Source: Sporosarcina thermotolerans (GTDB taxonomy: Bacteria; Bacillota; Bacilli; Bacillales_A; Planococcaceae). Taken from it: a stretch of 64,000 nt of DNA. The stretch is taken from the NCBI RefSeq assembly GCF_030067815.1, contig NZ_CP125968.1, positions 928,501 through 992,500 of the forward strand. Direction: 5' to 3'. Positions 9,547-18,693 of the stretch are shown one piece after another (the first letter of the stretch is position 1; the number at the start of each line of letters is the position of its first letter). The translations under genes were made by a program, and so were the position numbers. A model generated the notes under the pieces. That model did no database searches, was not told the origin of the DNA, and saw only the letters and a program-made list of their open reading frames with translations.

Positions 9547-9966
9547 TCATTTGACGATCAAAACGGGTGCAATGACGCGTTTTGCTACTTTATGACTGAC
9601 GCTTCCTAACAACATCTCTTGAAATGAGTTTAATCCTCTGCTACCAATGACGACAAGGTCGTATTTATTTTCATTTGCGTAAGCGATAATTGTCGGACCA
9701 GGTTCGCCATGACGAATCACCAGTTCATGCTTCACTTGATGTTTTATGAAAATGTCCAATATAGGTTCAATCCGTTCCTTACGCCTTAGATGAAGATCGG
9801 CGATATCTGCGTCAAGGAGGACATCGGTCCGTGTCCGATCATAATTCAGCACATATAGCGCCGTAATGGATGCGTTTGAGTTAGTGATCGCTAACTTAGC
9901 TGCATGAAGGGCTGCACGCTGCGAGTTTTCTGATCCATCGACTGCAATAAGTATTCTTTTGTACAA
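9547..9966 (-). CDS. Universal stress protein (UspA family)
   Basis: Single-domain cytosolic Usp of about 139 residues. It begins KRILIAVDGSENSQRAALHAA, and carries the ATP-binding motif VVIGSRGLNSFQEMLLGSVSHKVA near the C-terminus, so an ATP-binding type of Usp. I place the start at TTG 9966 because GGAGAAAGG lies at the right distance; more upstream TTG/GTG codons would put the ribosome binding site inside the gene. It lies 21 bp downstream of nothing else on this strand, with the P1 peptidase following, so the two may be co-transcribed. Confidence 0.88.
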   Translation of the reverse strand: MYKRILIAVDGSENSQRAALHAAKLAITNSNASITALYVLNYDRTRTDVLLDADIADLHLRRKERIEPILDIFIKHQVKHELVIRHGEPGPTIIAYANENKYDLVVIGSRGLNSFQEMLLGSVSHKVAKRVIAPVLIVK

Positions 9967-10078
9967 AGGAACCACCCTTTCTCCACGGCTATATTCATGC
10001 AATTCGACTGAAATAGAAGTATTGATATAATCTTCAATAAAAATCCCGAAAACCCTTTATTTTCAAGGCGAAAAATTC

Positions 10079-10098
10079 ATTCAAAGATCTGTTTGAAT
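10079..10098. promoter_or_regulatory. CadC-type operator, upstream site
   Basis: Perfect inverted repeat ATTCAAAGATCTGTTTGAAT just upstream of the cadC -35. It has the TCAAA...TTTGA arms of known cad operators. Confidence 0.6.
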
Positions 10099-10102
10099 AA
10101 CC

Positions 10103-10131
10103 TTGCATTAGGGGAATAAGATGCATATACT
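10103..10131 (+). promoter_or_regulatory. cadC-cadA promoter
   Basis: TTGCAT (10103-10108), 17-bp spacer, TATACT (10126-10131). Confidence 0.7.
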
Positions 10132-10140
10132 GTACTTACA

Positions 10141-10161
10141 ATCAAACGAGTATTTGAATGA
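10141..10161. promoter_or_regulatory. CadC-type operator, start-site proximal
   Basis: Imperfect inverted repeat with arms TCAAA and TATTTGAATG, matching my recollection of the S. aureus pI258 cad operator. It lies between the -10 and the cadC ribosome binding site, where repressor binding would block initiation. Confidence 0.65.
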
Positions 10162-10171
10162 GGTGAGTTCT

Positions 10172-10540
10172 GTGAAGGTGAAGGATACATGTGAAATAAC
10201 AGTTGTCCATGAAGAAGTCGTAGAAACAGTACAAAAGAACTTGCCGGATGTCAGCGGAATGGTACAAATATTCAAGGCGCTCGCTGATGAAACTAGATTG
10301 AAAATTGCATATGCGTTAACGCTTGAAGAAGAAATGTGCGTCTGCGACGTGGCGGCTGTAATCGGTGCGTCAAATGCCACCGCATCGCATCATCTTCGCT
10401 ATTTACGTGAACACGCCCTCGCAAAATCGGAACGCAAGGGGAAAATGGTTTACTACTCACTATCGGATTCACATGTGTCCGATCTTGTCAGGATCACCCA
10501 TGAGCATGCGAATGAAGGGAAGGGAAATGAACATGGCTGA
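10172..10540 (+). CDS. cadC: Metal-responsive ArsR/SmtB repressor CadC
   Basis: 122-residue winged-helix repressor, the same length as plasmid pI258 CadC. Starts at GTG 10172 after GAGGTGAG. It opens KDTCEI and carries EEMCVCDVAAVIG, giving the metal-thiolate ligands Cys7, Cys56 and Cys58; the recognition helix region is SNATASHHLRYLREH. The fourth classical ligand (Cys11 in CEIFC) is Val11 here (CEITV), so cadmium/lead coordination may differ. It is expected to repress its own operon and release DNA on metal binding. It overlaps the start of cadA by 8 bp. Confidence 0.93.
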   Translation: MKVKDTCEITVVHEEVVETVQKNLPDVSGMVQIFKALADETRLKIAYALTLEEEMCVCDVAAVIGASNATASHHLRYLREHALAKSERKGKMVYYSLSDSHVSDLVRITHEHANEGKGNEHG

Positions 10541-12628
10541 AAAAACAGAGTACAGACTTGAGAATCTAACATGCGCCAATTGCGCGATGAAATTTGAAAG
10601 CAATGTAAAAAGCATCCCTTCCGTATCGGAAGCGACCGTAAACTTCGGAGCATCAAAATTATCTTTCACGGGAGATGCGACAGTGGAAGAGCTACAAGCC
10701 GCTGGAGCGTTTGATGGCATTAAGGTTGTGCCTCTAACAAAAAGGAATCCAAATCCAAAAATACCTTTTTTCAAAAGAAAAGAGAATATCGTTACACTGT
10801 TAGCCCTTATTTTTGTCATTGCGGGTCTTTATTTCACACATCGCGATTTGCCGAACACGACAGTTGCTACAGGTCTTTTCGCAGCTGCCATTTTGGTCGG
10901 GGGCTGGGATGTTCATTACGGGCGTAAAAAACCTCGTAAGATTTGACTTCGACATGAAAACGTTGATGACAATTGCGATCATTGGGGCAGTTATCATCGG
11001 GAATGGCAAGAGGCGGCTGTCGTTGTCTTTTTATTCGCAGTAAGTGAAGCCCTTGAAGCGTATTCTATGAATAAAGCACGACAATCGATTCGGCAGTTGA
11101 TGGACATTGCTCCACCGTCTGCAACTGTGCGCCGCAATGGAACCGTAGAAGAACTTCCGACTGAAGATATACAAATCGGTGATATCCTTCTCGTGAAGCC
11201 GGGTCAAAAAATAGCAATGGACGGAATTGTGTTAAGCGGTCAATCGACTGTCAATCAAGCACCTATCACAGGGGAATCGGTTCCGGTTTTAAAGAAAAAG
11301 ATGATGAGGTTTTTGCAGGGACGTTGAATGAAGAAGGTGCACTTGAAGTGACAGTGACGAAACTTGTCGGAGACACGACAATCGCTAAGATCATTCATCT
11401 TGTCGAAGATGCCCAAGCGGAAAAAGCACCATCTCAGAAATTCGTCGATAAGTTTGCAAAGTATTACACGCCAATCATCATCGTGATTGCAATTTTAGTT
11501 GCCATCATTCCACCACTTTTCGGTGGGGAATGGCATACATGGATTTACCAAGGGCTTGCAGTCCTTGTAGTTGGCTGTCCTTGCGCCCTCGTTGTCTCCA
11601 CCCCGGTCGCAATAGTAACGGCGATTGGCAATGCCGCTCGTCAAGGCGTCTTGATCAAAGGCGGAGTCCATCTTGAAGAAATGGGTCGCATCAACGCGGT
11701 TGCCTTCGATAAAACAGGGACATTGACGAAAGGATATCCGGAAGTCACGGATTTCATTATGGATAAAACTGCCCGTAATAATATACTTGATGCGGTTGCT
11801 GCCGTCGAATCGATGTCCCAACATCCGCTGGCAAGGGCGATTGTCACCTACTCTGAAAGCCAAGGTGTTCAAAAAGTGGACATGGTAAACTTCCAATCGG
11901 TCACTGGAAAAGGAGCGTACGGTGAAGTAGGAGGTTCTCTTATCCATGTCGGTAGCCTGAATTGGGCAATGGAACTATCAGAAATCCCTTCAGAATTGAA
12001 ACAGCGTGCTGAAGCATTGCAAAAAGAAGGGAAATCCGTCATGGCTGTCCTCTTGGATAAGACTTTCCAAGCCTTAATAGCAGTTACTGACCCTTTAAGA
12101 GACGAAAGTAAAGATGTGCTTCGTAAATTGAAAGACATCGGTATCCGTCACACGGTTATGCTGACTGGAGACGATCAACGTACCGCTGAAGCAATTGCAT
12201 CGACTGCGGGTGTAACGGATGTACGTGCTAACTTGATGCCTGAAGACAAATTAACGGCTATAAAAGGTTTAATCGGTGAATACGGTCGTGTCGCTATGGT
12301 AGGGGATGGGATAAACGATGCACCGGCACTTGCGGCTTCATCGATTGGAATCGCGATGGGAGGAGCTGGAACGGATGCTGCTTTAGAAACTGCGGATATC
12401 GCGTTAATGGCAGATGATTTAAGACAATTGCCATATACGATGAAATTAAGCCGAAAAACGTTGCAGATTATTAAAGAAAATATTATGTTTGCATTAGGCT
12501 TAAAAATTGTAGCGCTGCTTTTGATCATCCCAGGATGGTTGACTCTATGGATTGCGATTTTCGCGGATATGGGTGCGACATTATTAGTCGTACTGAACTC
12601 CTTGCGATTGATGCGGATTCATAAATAA
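10533..12628 (+). CDS. cadA: Cd2+/Zn2+/Pb2+ exporting P1B-ATPase CadA (three frame breaks)
   Basis: Heavy-metal efflux ATPase of about 700 residues after correction. In order: an N-terminal metal-binding domain with Cys14-Ala-Asn-Cys17, membrane helices ending in [18 protein letters not shown], the actuator domain with ITGES, the intramembrane CPC motif (GCPCALV), the phosphorylation site DKTGTLT, the SQHPLA nucleotide-binding motif and GDGINDAPA. The ATG at 10533 is chosen for its spacing from GAAGGGAAGGG. The frame breaks at 10899-10908 (net -2 or +1), 10999-11001 (one G missing) and 11291 (one A missing). The operon with cadC defines it as metal-inducible efflux in the cytoplasmic membrane. 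Confidence 0.92.
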
Positions 12629-12655
12629 TAACGCAGCCCGAACGGGGGATTTAAA

Positions 12656-13759
12656 ATGAAATTACGTGAGTGGACAATGGAAGAACAGGAACAACTTATC
12701 CATTTCTTAACAAATAACACATGGCCCTTTCATGGGAACGCGCATCCTGAACGCGAACTGATCGAGAAGACGATAGAAGAAGGCGGCTATGAATCGGATG
12801 AAGTGAAGACGTTTTGGGTGGAAAACGAAGAAGAAGACATTGTGGGAATCGTTAAAATCTACGATTTGCAGGATGAGATACCACTTTTTGATTTGCGGAT
12901 TGCAGATCGATATAGAGGTTTCGGATATGGCCCAAAAGCGCTTAGACTCATTACCGAATTCGTATTCGGCTTGCCGGAGGAGAAAATCCGTTTAGAGGGT
13001 CATACAAGGCAAGACAATTTGGCAATGCGGAAAACATTCGAAAGGGCTGGCTTTGTTAAAGAGGCCCATTTACGGAATGCCTGGTTCTCTCCAAAAGAAA
13101 TGTCCTATTATGATGCAGTGACATACGGTATGACTCGGGAAGACTTTCTGGCAGGAACAACAACACCAGTCATGTGGGAAGATGAAAAGCAACCGAAAAA
13201 AGCGAAGCGTATTCCTAACATACCAAGTGAAATTGAATCCGAACGCTTACTGATTCGCATGCCTGAAGTGGAGGATGCTTTGGACTTGTGGAATGCGAAA
13301 CGCAATTCGCACGCCTCATTGAAGGAATGGATGCCATGGGCGCAAGAGGAAGCGGAACTTCATTCGACAGAAGAAAATCTTCGTCAGGCAATTGCTGATT
13401 TCATAACGAGAAAAGATTTGCGTCTGCATATCTTTTTAAAAGAGACGGGAGAGCTCGTTGGATCTACGGGCCTTCATCGAATCGATTGGTCCATTCCAAA
13501 ATTTGAAATTGGGTATTGGTTAGATACGAAATTCGAAGGGGCCGGGCTCATGACTGAAACGGTGGAACGATTGACTCGGTTTGCATTCGAAGAGTTAGGC
13601 GCCCGCCGTGTTGAGATTCGTTGCGATGAAGAAAATGTCAAAAGCCGATCAGTGGCTGTCCGAACTGGTTATGAACTTGAAGGAGTTTTGAGATCCGATT
13701 CATTATCTGCTGACGGTAAACAATTACGAAATACATGTATATATGCTAGGGTGCAATGA
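12656..13759 (+). CDS. Double-domain GNAT N-acetyltransferase
   Basis: 367-residue protein with two tandem GNAT domains. Domain 1 (about residues 1-165) has the acetyl-CoA loop-like DRYRGFGYGPKALRL and the RimJ/RimL-like tail RKTFERAGFVKEAHLRNAW. Domain 2 (about 185-367) starts ESERLLIRMPEVEDALDLW, with YWLDTKFEGAGLMTETVERL and NVKSRSVAVRTGYELEGVLR; it resembles ribosomal-protein alanine acetyltransferases of the RimL type. The substrate is unknown. The ATG follows GGGGGAT. Only 27 bp separate it from cadA, so some read-through is possible; it ends at its own terminator. Confidence 0.88.
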   Translation: MKLREWTMEEQEQLIHFLTNNTWPFHGNAHPERELIEKTIEEGGYESDEVKTFWVENEEEDIVGIVKIYDLQDEIPLFDLRIADRYRGFGYGPKALRLITEFVFGLPEEKIRLEGHTRQDNLAMRKTFERAGFVKEAHLRNAWFSPKEMSYYDAVTYGMTREDFLAGTTTPVMWEDEKQPKKAKRIPNIPSEIESERLLIRMPEVEDALDLWNAKRNSHASLKEWMPWAQEEAELHSTEENLRQAIADFITRKDLRLHIFLKETGELVGSTGLHRIDWSIPKFEIGYWLDTKFEGAGLMTETVERLTRFAFEELGARRVEIRCDEENVKSRSVAVRTGYELEGVLRSDSLSADGKQLRNTCIYARVQ

Positions 13760-13785
13760 GGATTCTATTAGATAACATAAGACAA

Positions 13786-13811
13786 AAAGGGTGCCGAAAA
13801 TGGCACCCTTT
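13786..13811. terminator. Bidirectional terminator
   Basis: AAAGGGTGCC / GGCACCCTTT around a six-base loop, between convergent genes. Confidence 0.85.
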
Positions 13812-13813
13812 CT

Positions 13814-13969
13814 TTAAACCGACCGTCGACCGGTCAACAATTGGACAACAAAGATGATACCGGCAATGACCAATAGAAGATGAATTAGTCCTCCACCGAT
13901 TTTCATCACAAACCCAAGTAACCAAAAAGCAACCAATGCCACTATGATAAACCAAAGTATTTTACCCAT
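13814..13969 (-). CDS. Small lmo0937-like membrane protein
   Basis: 51-residue hydrophobic protein starting MGKILWFIIVALVAFWLLGF, with two predicted membrane helices around a Gly-rich turn (KIGGGLIHLLL) and a basic tail GRRSV. This pattern matches the short lmo0937-family membrane proteins common in Firmicutes, which lack a known function. The ATG at 13969 is supported by AAAGGAGTG at ideal spacing. Monocistronic; it diverges from mntR and shares a bidirectional terminator with the GNAT gene. Confidence 0.8.
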   Translation of the reverse strand: MGKILWFIIVALVAFWLLGFVMKIGGGLIHLLLVIAGIIFVVQLLTGRRSV

Positions 13970-14103
13970 ACATTTCACTCCTTTGAAGTGGTATAGTGAA
14001 TTTACCCATTCGTTGGAAAAAGTAAACAATCCGATGCTACACTTGGGACTAAGACGGTTCAACACCCCGAAAAAGGGGAAAGTACATACTGGAGGTGGAA
14101 CGT

Positions 14104-14514
14104 TTGGCAACACCAAGTATGGAGGATTATATTGAACAGATTTATTTGCAACTTGAAGCCAAAGGAGAAGCACGGGTTTCCGATGTTGCGGAAGCATTGT
14201 CCGTACTCCCTTCATCCGTTACTAAAATGGCTCAGCGACTCCATCGCGAGGACTATGTAATCTACGAACGGTATAGAGGCCTTGAACTAACTGAAAAGGG
14301 GCTCAAGTTCGGAGAGAAGCTTGTACGAAGACATGACCTCCTTGAACAGTTTCTGAGAATAATCGGTGTTGAAGAGCATAATATTTATGGTGATGTAGAA
14401 GGCATTGAGCATCATTTGAGCTGGAATGCGATGGATCGCATAACGGATCTTGTAGCAGCGATGAAAGATGACACGGAATTTGTACGAAAATTAAAAGAGC
14501 GGCAAGACTTTTGA
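14104..14514 (+). CDS. mntR: Manganese-dependent repressor MntR
   Basis: 136-residue DtxR-family regulator, highly similar to B. subtilis MntR. All manganese ligands are visible with the same numbering: Asp8, Glu11, His77, Glu99, Glu102 and His103 ([12 protein letters not shown]). The N-terminal winged helix contains [22 protein letters not shown]. The start is TTG 14104, six bases after GGAGGTGG; this gives [14 protein letters not shown]. It represses manganese uptake genes when Mn2+ is sufficient. cvfB follows after 20 bp. Confidence 0.96.
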   Translation: MATPSMEDYIEQIYLQLEAKGEARVSDVAEALSVLPSSVTKMAQRLHREDYVIYERYRGLELTEKGLKFGEKLVRRHDLLEQFLRIIGVEEHNIYGDVEGIEHHLSWNAMDRITDLVAAMKDDTEFVRKLKERQDF

Positions 14515-14534
14515 CGGAAGAGGTAGATGAACAA

Positions 14535-15392
14535 ATGACAGAACTAAAACCGGGCTATATTGCCCAGTTGACCGTAAAAGGACAGGAAGGCTCCAGATGG
14601 ATATTGGATGGAGGAGAGCATGACATTTTTGTCAATGCATCCGAATTCGATGAAACGCCGGAAATCGGGAAGAAAATCGAAGTTTTCCTTTATATGAATA
14701 GACGTAGTGAATTGGCTGCTACAGCGCATAAGCCGAAGATGACAATTGGCACATTCGGCTGGGGGCGTGTCATTCGGATTGATGAAAAAGAAGGTGCCTA
14801 CGTTGACATCGGCTCATCATTCGAAGTGCTTGTGAACAAAGCAGATCTACCTAGAGTAAAAGCGTTATGGCCGAAGATGGATGATGAGCTGTTCATGACA
14901 TTGCGTACGGATTTAGGTGGCAATATTTTTGCTCGACTCGCAACTGAGGAACGGGTGCTGGAATTGATAGAGGAGGCACCTAAGGATTTATTCAATAAAA
15001 AGTTGAATGCTAGGGCATACAGGTTATTGCCGGTAGGGTCGTTCTTTTTGAGCATTCCTGAAAACTACAGAATTTTTGTCCATAATACCGAACGGGAACA
15101 GGAACCGCGCCTTGGTGAGGAAGTGGAAGTTCGAGTTATCGACGTACACGATGACGGTACATTGAACGGTTCATTGTTGCCACGAAAAGAAGAGCGCCTT
15201 GGTGATGATTCGGAGACAGTTTATCAGTATCTAACAGATGTGGGAGGGAAAATGCCTTTTTCGGATAAATCTACTCCTGACGAAATTAGTGAAATGTTTG
15301 GCATGAGTAAAGCGGCGTTCAAACGAGCCCTTGGTAAATTGATGAAAGAGGGCAAGGTAACTCAAAGCGACGGCTGGACTTCTGTGAAATAA
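14535..15392 (+). CDS. cvfB: S1-domain RNA-binding protein CvfB/YitL
   Basis: 285-residue protein of the CvfB family: repeated S1-type OB folds (about residues 5-65, 70-135 and 140-215) and a C-terminal winged helix (about 220-285; PDEISEMFGMSKAAFKRALGKLMKEGKV). In S. aureus this factor affects virulence gene expression by binding RNA; in Bacillus the orthologue is YitL. The ATG at 14535 follows GAAGAGG; an in-frame TTG at 14511 would overlap the mntR end and lacks spacing. Likely in one transcript with mntR. Confidence 0.85.
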   Translation: MTELKPGYIAQLTVKGQEGSRWILDGGEHDIFVNASEFDETPEIGKKIEVFLYMNRRSELAATAHKPKMTIGTFGWGRVIRIDEKEGAYVDIGSSFEVLVNKADLPRVKALWPKMDDELFMTLRTDLGGNIFARLATEERVLELIEEAPKDLFNKKLNARAYRLLPVGSFFLSIPENYRIFVHNTEREQEPRLGEEVEVRVIDVHDDGTLNGSLLPRKEERLGDDSETVYQYLTDVGGKMPFSDKSTPDEISEMFGMSKAAFKRALGKLMKEGKVTQSDGWTSVK

Positions 15393-15471
15393 AGCAATCA
15401 TAAGGCATGTATAAGGGGAACTTTTCCGGATTCCATGACGTACTACTTCATAAGATAAGGAGGGGTAAATT

Positions 15472-16358
15472 ATGAAGAAAATGGTGATGGCGATTTGTGT
15501 TTTATTGCTTGCTGTTGGAGGATTGCAGCCGACGCTAGAAAAGCCGATACAGCTATCGACGAAAAGTTAGGACTGCCAATTGTTGTATTGGGCGCTAATC
15601 TGACTGATGCAGAAAAGGAAAGTGTGAAAGAAAGCCTGAAAGTCGAAAAGGACACTGAGGTCGAAGAGATAACAGTCGACGGAAACGACCTTACGAAGTA
15701 TATAAAAGATGGCAATAGCCAGGCAAGAATGTATTCATCCGCTAAAATTACAAGATTGGACAAAGGGAAAGGTCTTGTTATCAAGATTGTTACTCCTGAC
15801 AATATTACACAAGTCACAAATAGTATGTATGCAACGGCTATGCTGACAGCAGGAATTGAAGATGCGGTTGTTGAAGTGGCGTCGCCAAAACCCGTCACCG
15901 GTCATTCAGCCTTGGTGGGCATCTACAAAGCATATGAAGTTTCTGGCGAAACGCTTGATACAGAACGGACGGATGTAGCGAATGACGAATTGAACTTGGC
16001 AACAAAGTTCGCGAAAGACTCCGGTATCGACGAGGATAAAGTGGCCGAATTATTGACCGAAATCAAGAAGGCGATTGCGGACAATAAACCTAATACAAAA
16101 GAGGAAGTCGAGAAGATTGTAAACGAGCAACTAACAAAAATGAATATCAATCTTAGCGAAGCCGATCGTCAAATGTTGATTGAATTGATGGATCGTATTC
16201 GAGGATTGAATATCGATTTTGGGAAGTTGTCTGATCAATTATCCGAAATGGCAACGACGATTAAAGAGAAATTCGGAGAAATTGATCCTAGTTTTTGGGA
16301 GAAAGTGAAGCAATTCTTCGAGAACTTAATTGACTCCATTAAGGCATGGTTTAAGTAA
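15472..16358 (+). CDS. Exported DUF1002 protein (YpuA-like; one frame break)
   Basis: About 295 residues after correction. Starts at ATG 15472 behind AAGGAGGGG with a clear signal peptide MKKMVMAICVLLLAVGG. The body has the DUF1002 core KADTAIDEKLGLPIVVLGANLTDAEKE and GNSQARMYSSAKITRLDKGKGL, as in B. subtilis YpuA, and an amphipathic helical C-terminal half rich in Lys/Glu. The frame breaks at 15520-15521 directly after the signal peptide, where one more G restores the alignment. The function of the family is unknown. The gene is preceded by 79 bp without a feature. Confidence 0.85.
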
Positions 16359-16403
16359 GAATGACCTGAAATGTGGTAATATACTGTCAAAGGAGAGGAT
16401 TTC

Positions 16404-16685
16404 ATGGACTTTGAATTTGTAGAGCTTGGCGGTGACGCATTCGCGTTCCAACATAAACAAGATGGAAAGATGTTGGCTGAAATAACATGGACGCTTCTTG
16501 CAGATGTCATGGTAATGGATCATACGTATGTATCCGAAAACCTACGCGGACAAGGCGTAGCAAAGAAATTACTCGATCGTGCAGCAGAATACGCACGTGA
16601 AAAAGGATATAAAATGGAAGCTGTCTGCTCATATGTTGTCACAGCATTTGAGCGGTATAAAGAATATGATGATTTAAAAGCTTGA
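16404..16685 (+). CDS. Short GNAT-like acetyltransferase (YjdJ type)
   Basis: 93-residue minimal GNAT protein. The central MDHTYVSENLRGQGVAKKLLDRAAEYAREKGYKMEAVCSY carries the RGQGVAKKL acetyl-CoA loop of the family and the Cys/Tyr motif of the YjdJ/At1g77540-like group (COG2388). ATG follows AAAGGAGAGG. Own terminator. The substrate is unknown. Confidence 0.88.
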   Translation: MDFEFVELGGDAFAFQHKQDGKMLAEITWTLLADVMVMDHTYVSENLRGQGVAKKLLDRAAEYAREKGYKMEAVCSYVVTAFERYKEYDDLKA

Positions 16686-16692
16686 TAAAAAA

Positions 16693-16731
16693 TACAAAGG
16701 CAATCCCGTTATTTAGTGGGATTGCCTTTGT
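16693..16731. terminator. Terminator
   Basis: Long stem ACAAAGGCAATCCC / GGGATTGCCTTTGT after the GNAT gene; also usable by the small gene on the minus strand. Confidence 0.8.
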
Positions 16732-16750
16732 AAATACTGTGATATTCAAT

Positions 16751-16864
16751 CTAAAGCCCCCATGCTAAAGTTACGACATAGACGAATCCTGTTAATACAG
16801 ATGCACCTGCGACGGTATAAAGCATGTCTGACGAAGTGAACATTATCTTTTTTCCATATTTCAT
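16751..16864 (-). CDS. 37-residue putative membrane miniprotein
   Basis: Begins MKYGKKIMFTSSDMLYTVAG with one hydrophobic stretch (about residues 15-36) and ends LAWGL. The only support for translation is a strong GAAAGGAGAGC in front of the ATG and the sense of a single transmembrane helix with positive N-terminus. It ends close to the terminator at 16693-16731, which is symmetric. I do not recognise a family. Confidence 0.5.
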   Translation of the reverse strand: MKYGKKIMFTSSDMLYTVAGASVLTGFVYVVTLAWGL

Positions 16865-17030
16865 GCTCTCCTTTCGCTTCCTACTAATTAATGTTATTAA
16901 AAATAGATTACCCTAACTACAATAATTTGAAACTTCGAAAAAATGGTTTAAAAAAATTAAACGAAACTATTGGTTTTCATCTTCGTATACTTGTTATGAT
17001 AGAAAAAATAGAAAGAGAGAGGTGCTTTTC

Positions 17031-17504
17031 TTGAAACGTACAGCAGAAAAAGTTTTGTCTGTAATTGCGGTCATTTTGACGGCGATAGGGACAATTATGG
17101 GATTCCTTGTTATGGCAGTATTTAATCTCCTTAGAAATGACCCGACCTTTAAACAGCAAATTGAAATGGATTTATTAGCAGACCCTGCGTTGTCTCCAGC
17201 GGATGTAGATATGGTTTTATCCCTGTTGAATTCTGCAGGTGGATTTCTTTGGATAGTAATCATCCTAACAATCATCAGTATTATCTTGAATATCATTGGA
17301 ATCGTAAATATTTGGAAAGATAAAAATGCTAAACTTGCAGGAATCATGTTCATCATCGCAGGCTTATTGGCAGGAATCCTTTCAATACCTTCTATTCTTC
17401 TTTATATCGCTGCTATTTTATGCTTCACAAAAAAACAGCCATTGCAAGATGATCTGCAATTCGAAGACCAATCATATAATAGTGATGGAATGAGATCGTT
17501 ATAA
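17031..17504 (+). CDS. DUF4064 membrane protein
   Basis: 157-residue protein with an N-terminal helix (about residues 8-32; VLSVIAVILTAIGTIMGFLVMAVF), a polar extracellular loop, and two or three C-terminal helices (FLWIVIILTIISIILNIIGIV; LAGIMFIIAGLLAGILSIPSILLYIAAI). This arrangement is the DUF4064 pattern found in Bacillales membrane proteins of unknown role. TTG 17031 is preferred over GTG 17022, which lies in the AGAGAGGTG ribosome binding site. Monocistronic. Confidence 0.8.
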   Translation: MKRTAEKVLSVIAVILTAIGTIMGFLVMAVFNLLRNDPTFKQQIEMDLLADPALSPADVDMVLSLLNSAGGFLWIVIILTIISIILNIIGIVNIWKDKNAKLAGIMFIIAGLLAGILSIPSILLYIAAILCFTKKQPLQDDLQFEDQSYNSDGMRSL

Positions 17505-17509
17505 TGAAT

Positions 17510-17549
17510 AAAAGACGCTTTCCCTTTTGTTAGGGAATAGCGTCTTTTA
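17510..17549. terminator. Bidirectional terminator
   Basis: AAAAGACGC...TTCCC / GGGAA...GCGTCTTTT between convergent genes. Confidence 0.85.
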
Positions 17550-18050
17550 TTAATAGGCAAGCACAGGTTTAGGAATATAATAGACATATTGTGCGGTTTC
17601 AACGGGATACCCTTCAAAGGTTTCTTCAAAGACATCTATCAACTCAAAACCTTGTTTTTCATAAAAGGACCGTCCGACCGTATTTCTGCTATCCACATAA
17701 ACAAAGAGCTGTTTGGCGTCTTCTAACATACAAATTGATTGATCAAAAAGCTTTTTTCCGAATCCAGAATGTTGGTAAGTTGGCAGTATGTACATAGCCG
17801 TCAATTCCGAATCGCCATCCTCGTCTTTTTTAGTGAAATTCAGAAAGCCGATCGGTGTACCTTTTTCACACTCAGCAACAAGCAAATGCGTCTTTTCCAT
17901 GCGTTTCATCATCATGGCATCGGAATAGGAGCTTTTGATAAAAGCTATTTGAACGTCCTCAGGAATGATTCCTGCATATGTGTCATTCCATGTAACATGG
18001 GCAATTTGTTGTATATATCCAATATCTTCGACAGTCATAGGTCTGATCAT
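17550..18050 (-). CDS. GNAT family N-acetyltransferase
   Basis: 166-residue single GNAT domain, starting MIRPMTVEDIGYIQQIAHVTW. Motif A is LTAMYILPTYQHSGFGKKLF (about residues 85-105), motif B is RNTVGRSFYEKQGFELIDV. The Trp-Tyr-Ile N-terminal part (WNDTYAGIIPED) resembles the PaiA/phosphinothricin-type group, but the substrate cannot be assigned. Good AGGTGATT ribosome binding site. It converges on the DUF4064 gene with a shared terminator. Confidence 0.88.
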   Translation of the reverse strand: MIRPMTVEDIGYIQQIAHVTWNDTYAGIIPEDVQIAFIKSSYSDAMMMKRMEKTHLLVAECEKGTPIGFLNFTKKDEDGDSELTAMYILPTYQHSGFGKKLFDQSICMLEDAKQLFVYVDSRNTVGRSFYEKQGFELIDVFEETFEGYPVETAQYVYYIPKPVLAY

Positions 18051-18166
18051 GATGAATCACCTCCGCTATTGTTATTATAATAGCAAAATCTTTGACATTA
18101 AACTATGATTGTCATCATAATGAAATATAAAAAAACGAAATTATCTAAAAAGTGAGTGAGGATTTA

Positions 18167-18661
18167 ATGAATCAACAACTAGAATGGACAACATCGGAAT
18201 TTCATCAGCTCAGTGGTATCGAAGTATATGAGATGTTGGCGTTAAGGGTAGCAGTGTTTGTCGTCGAACAGAACTGCCCTTACCAGGAAGTCGATGGGCA
18301 TGACGAAACGGCGCTACATGTATTCGGTAAAGACGAAAATGGGATTATTGCCTACGCGCGACTTCTCCCAGCAGGAGAAAAATACGACTGTCCGTCAATC
18401 GGAAGGGTAATTATCAGATCGGATCATAGAGGAAAGGGAGTCGGTCACAATTTAATAGAAAAATGTGTTAGTCTAATAGACGAAAACTGGAAACCAGAAC
18501 GAATAAAACTGCAAGCACAAGCCCACTTGGAATCATTTTATGCAACACATGGATTTAAAACGGAAAGTGAACCATATGATGAAGATGGGATACCTCATAT
18601 CGACATGATCCGGTTAACTGGAAGTTTCCAATCATCGCGCAAAGGGTATACTACAGTATAA
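18167..18661 (+). CDS. ElaA-like GNAT acetyltransferase
   Basis: 164-residue protein of the ElaA group of GNATs: the N-terminal signature ALRVAVFVVEQNCPYQEVDGHDETALHV, then IGRVIIRSDHRGKGVGHNLIEKCV with the acetyl-CoA loop, and LQAQAHLESFYATHGFKTESEPYDEDGIPHIDMI. The ATG at 18167 is preferred to GTG 18152, which precedes the GTGAGTGAGG ribosome binding site. It diverges from the preceding GNAT gene. The substrate is unknown. Confidence 0.9.
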   Translation: MNQQLEWTTSEFHQLSGIEVYEMLALRVAVFVVEQNCPYQEVDGHDETALHVFGKDENGIIAYARLLPAGEKYDCPSIGRVIIRSDHRGKGVGHNLIEKCVSLIDENWKPERIKLQAQAHLESFYATHGFKTESEPYDEDGIPHIDMIRLTGSFQSSRKGYTTV

Positions 18662-18693
18662 TTAATTCATAAATTAATGGAGGAATGATAGGT

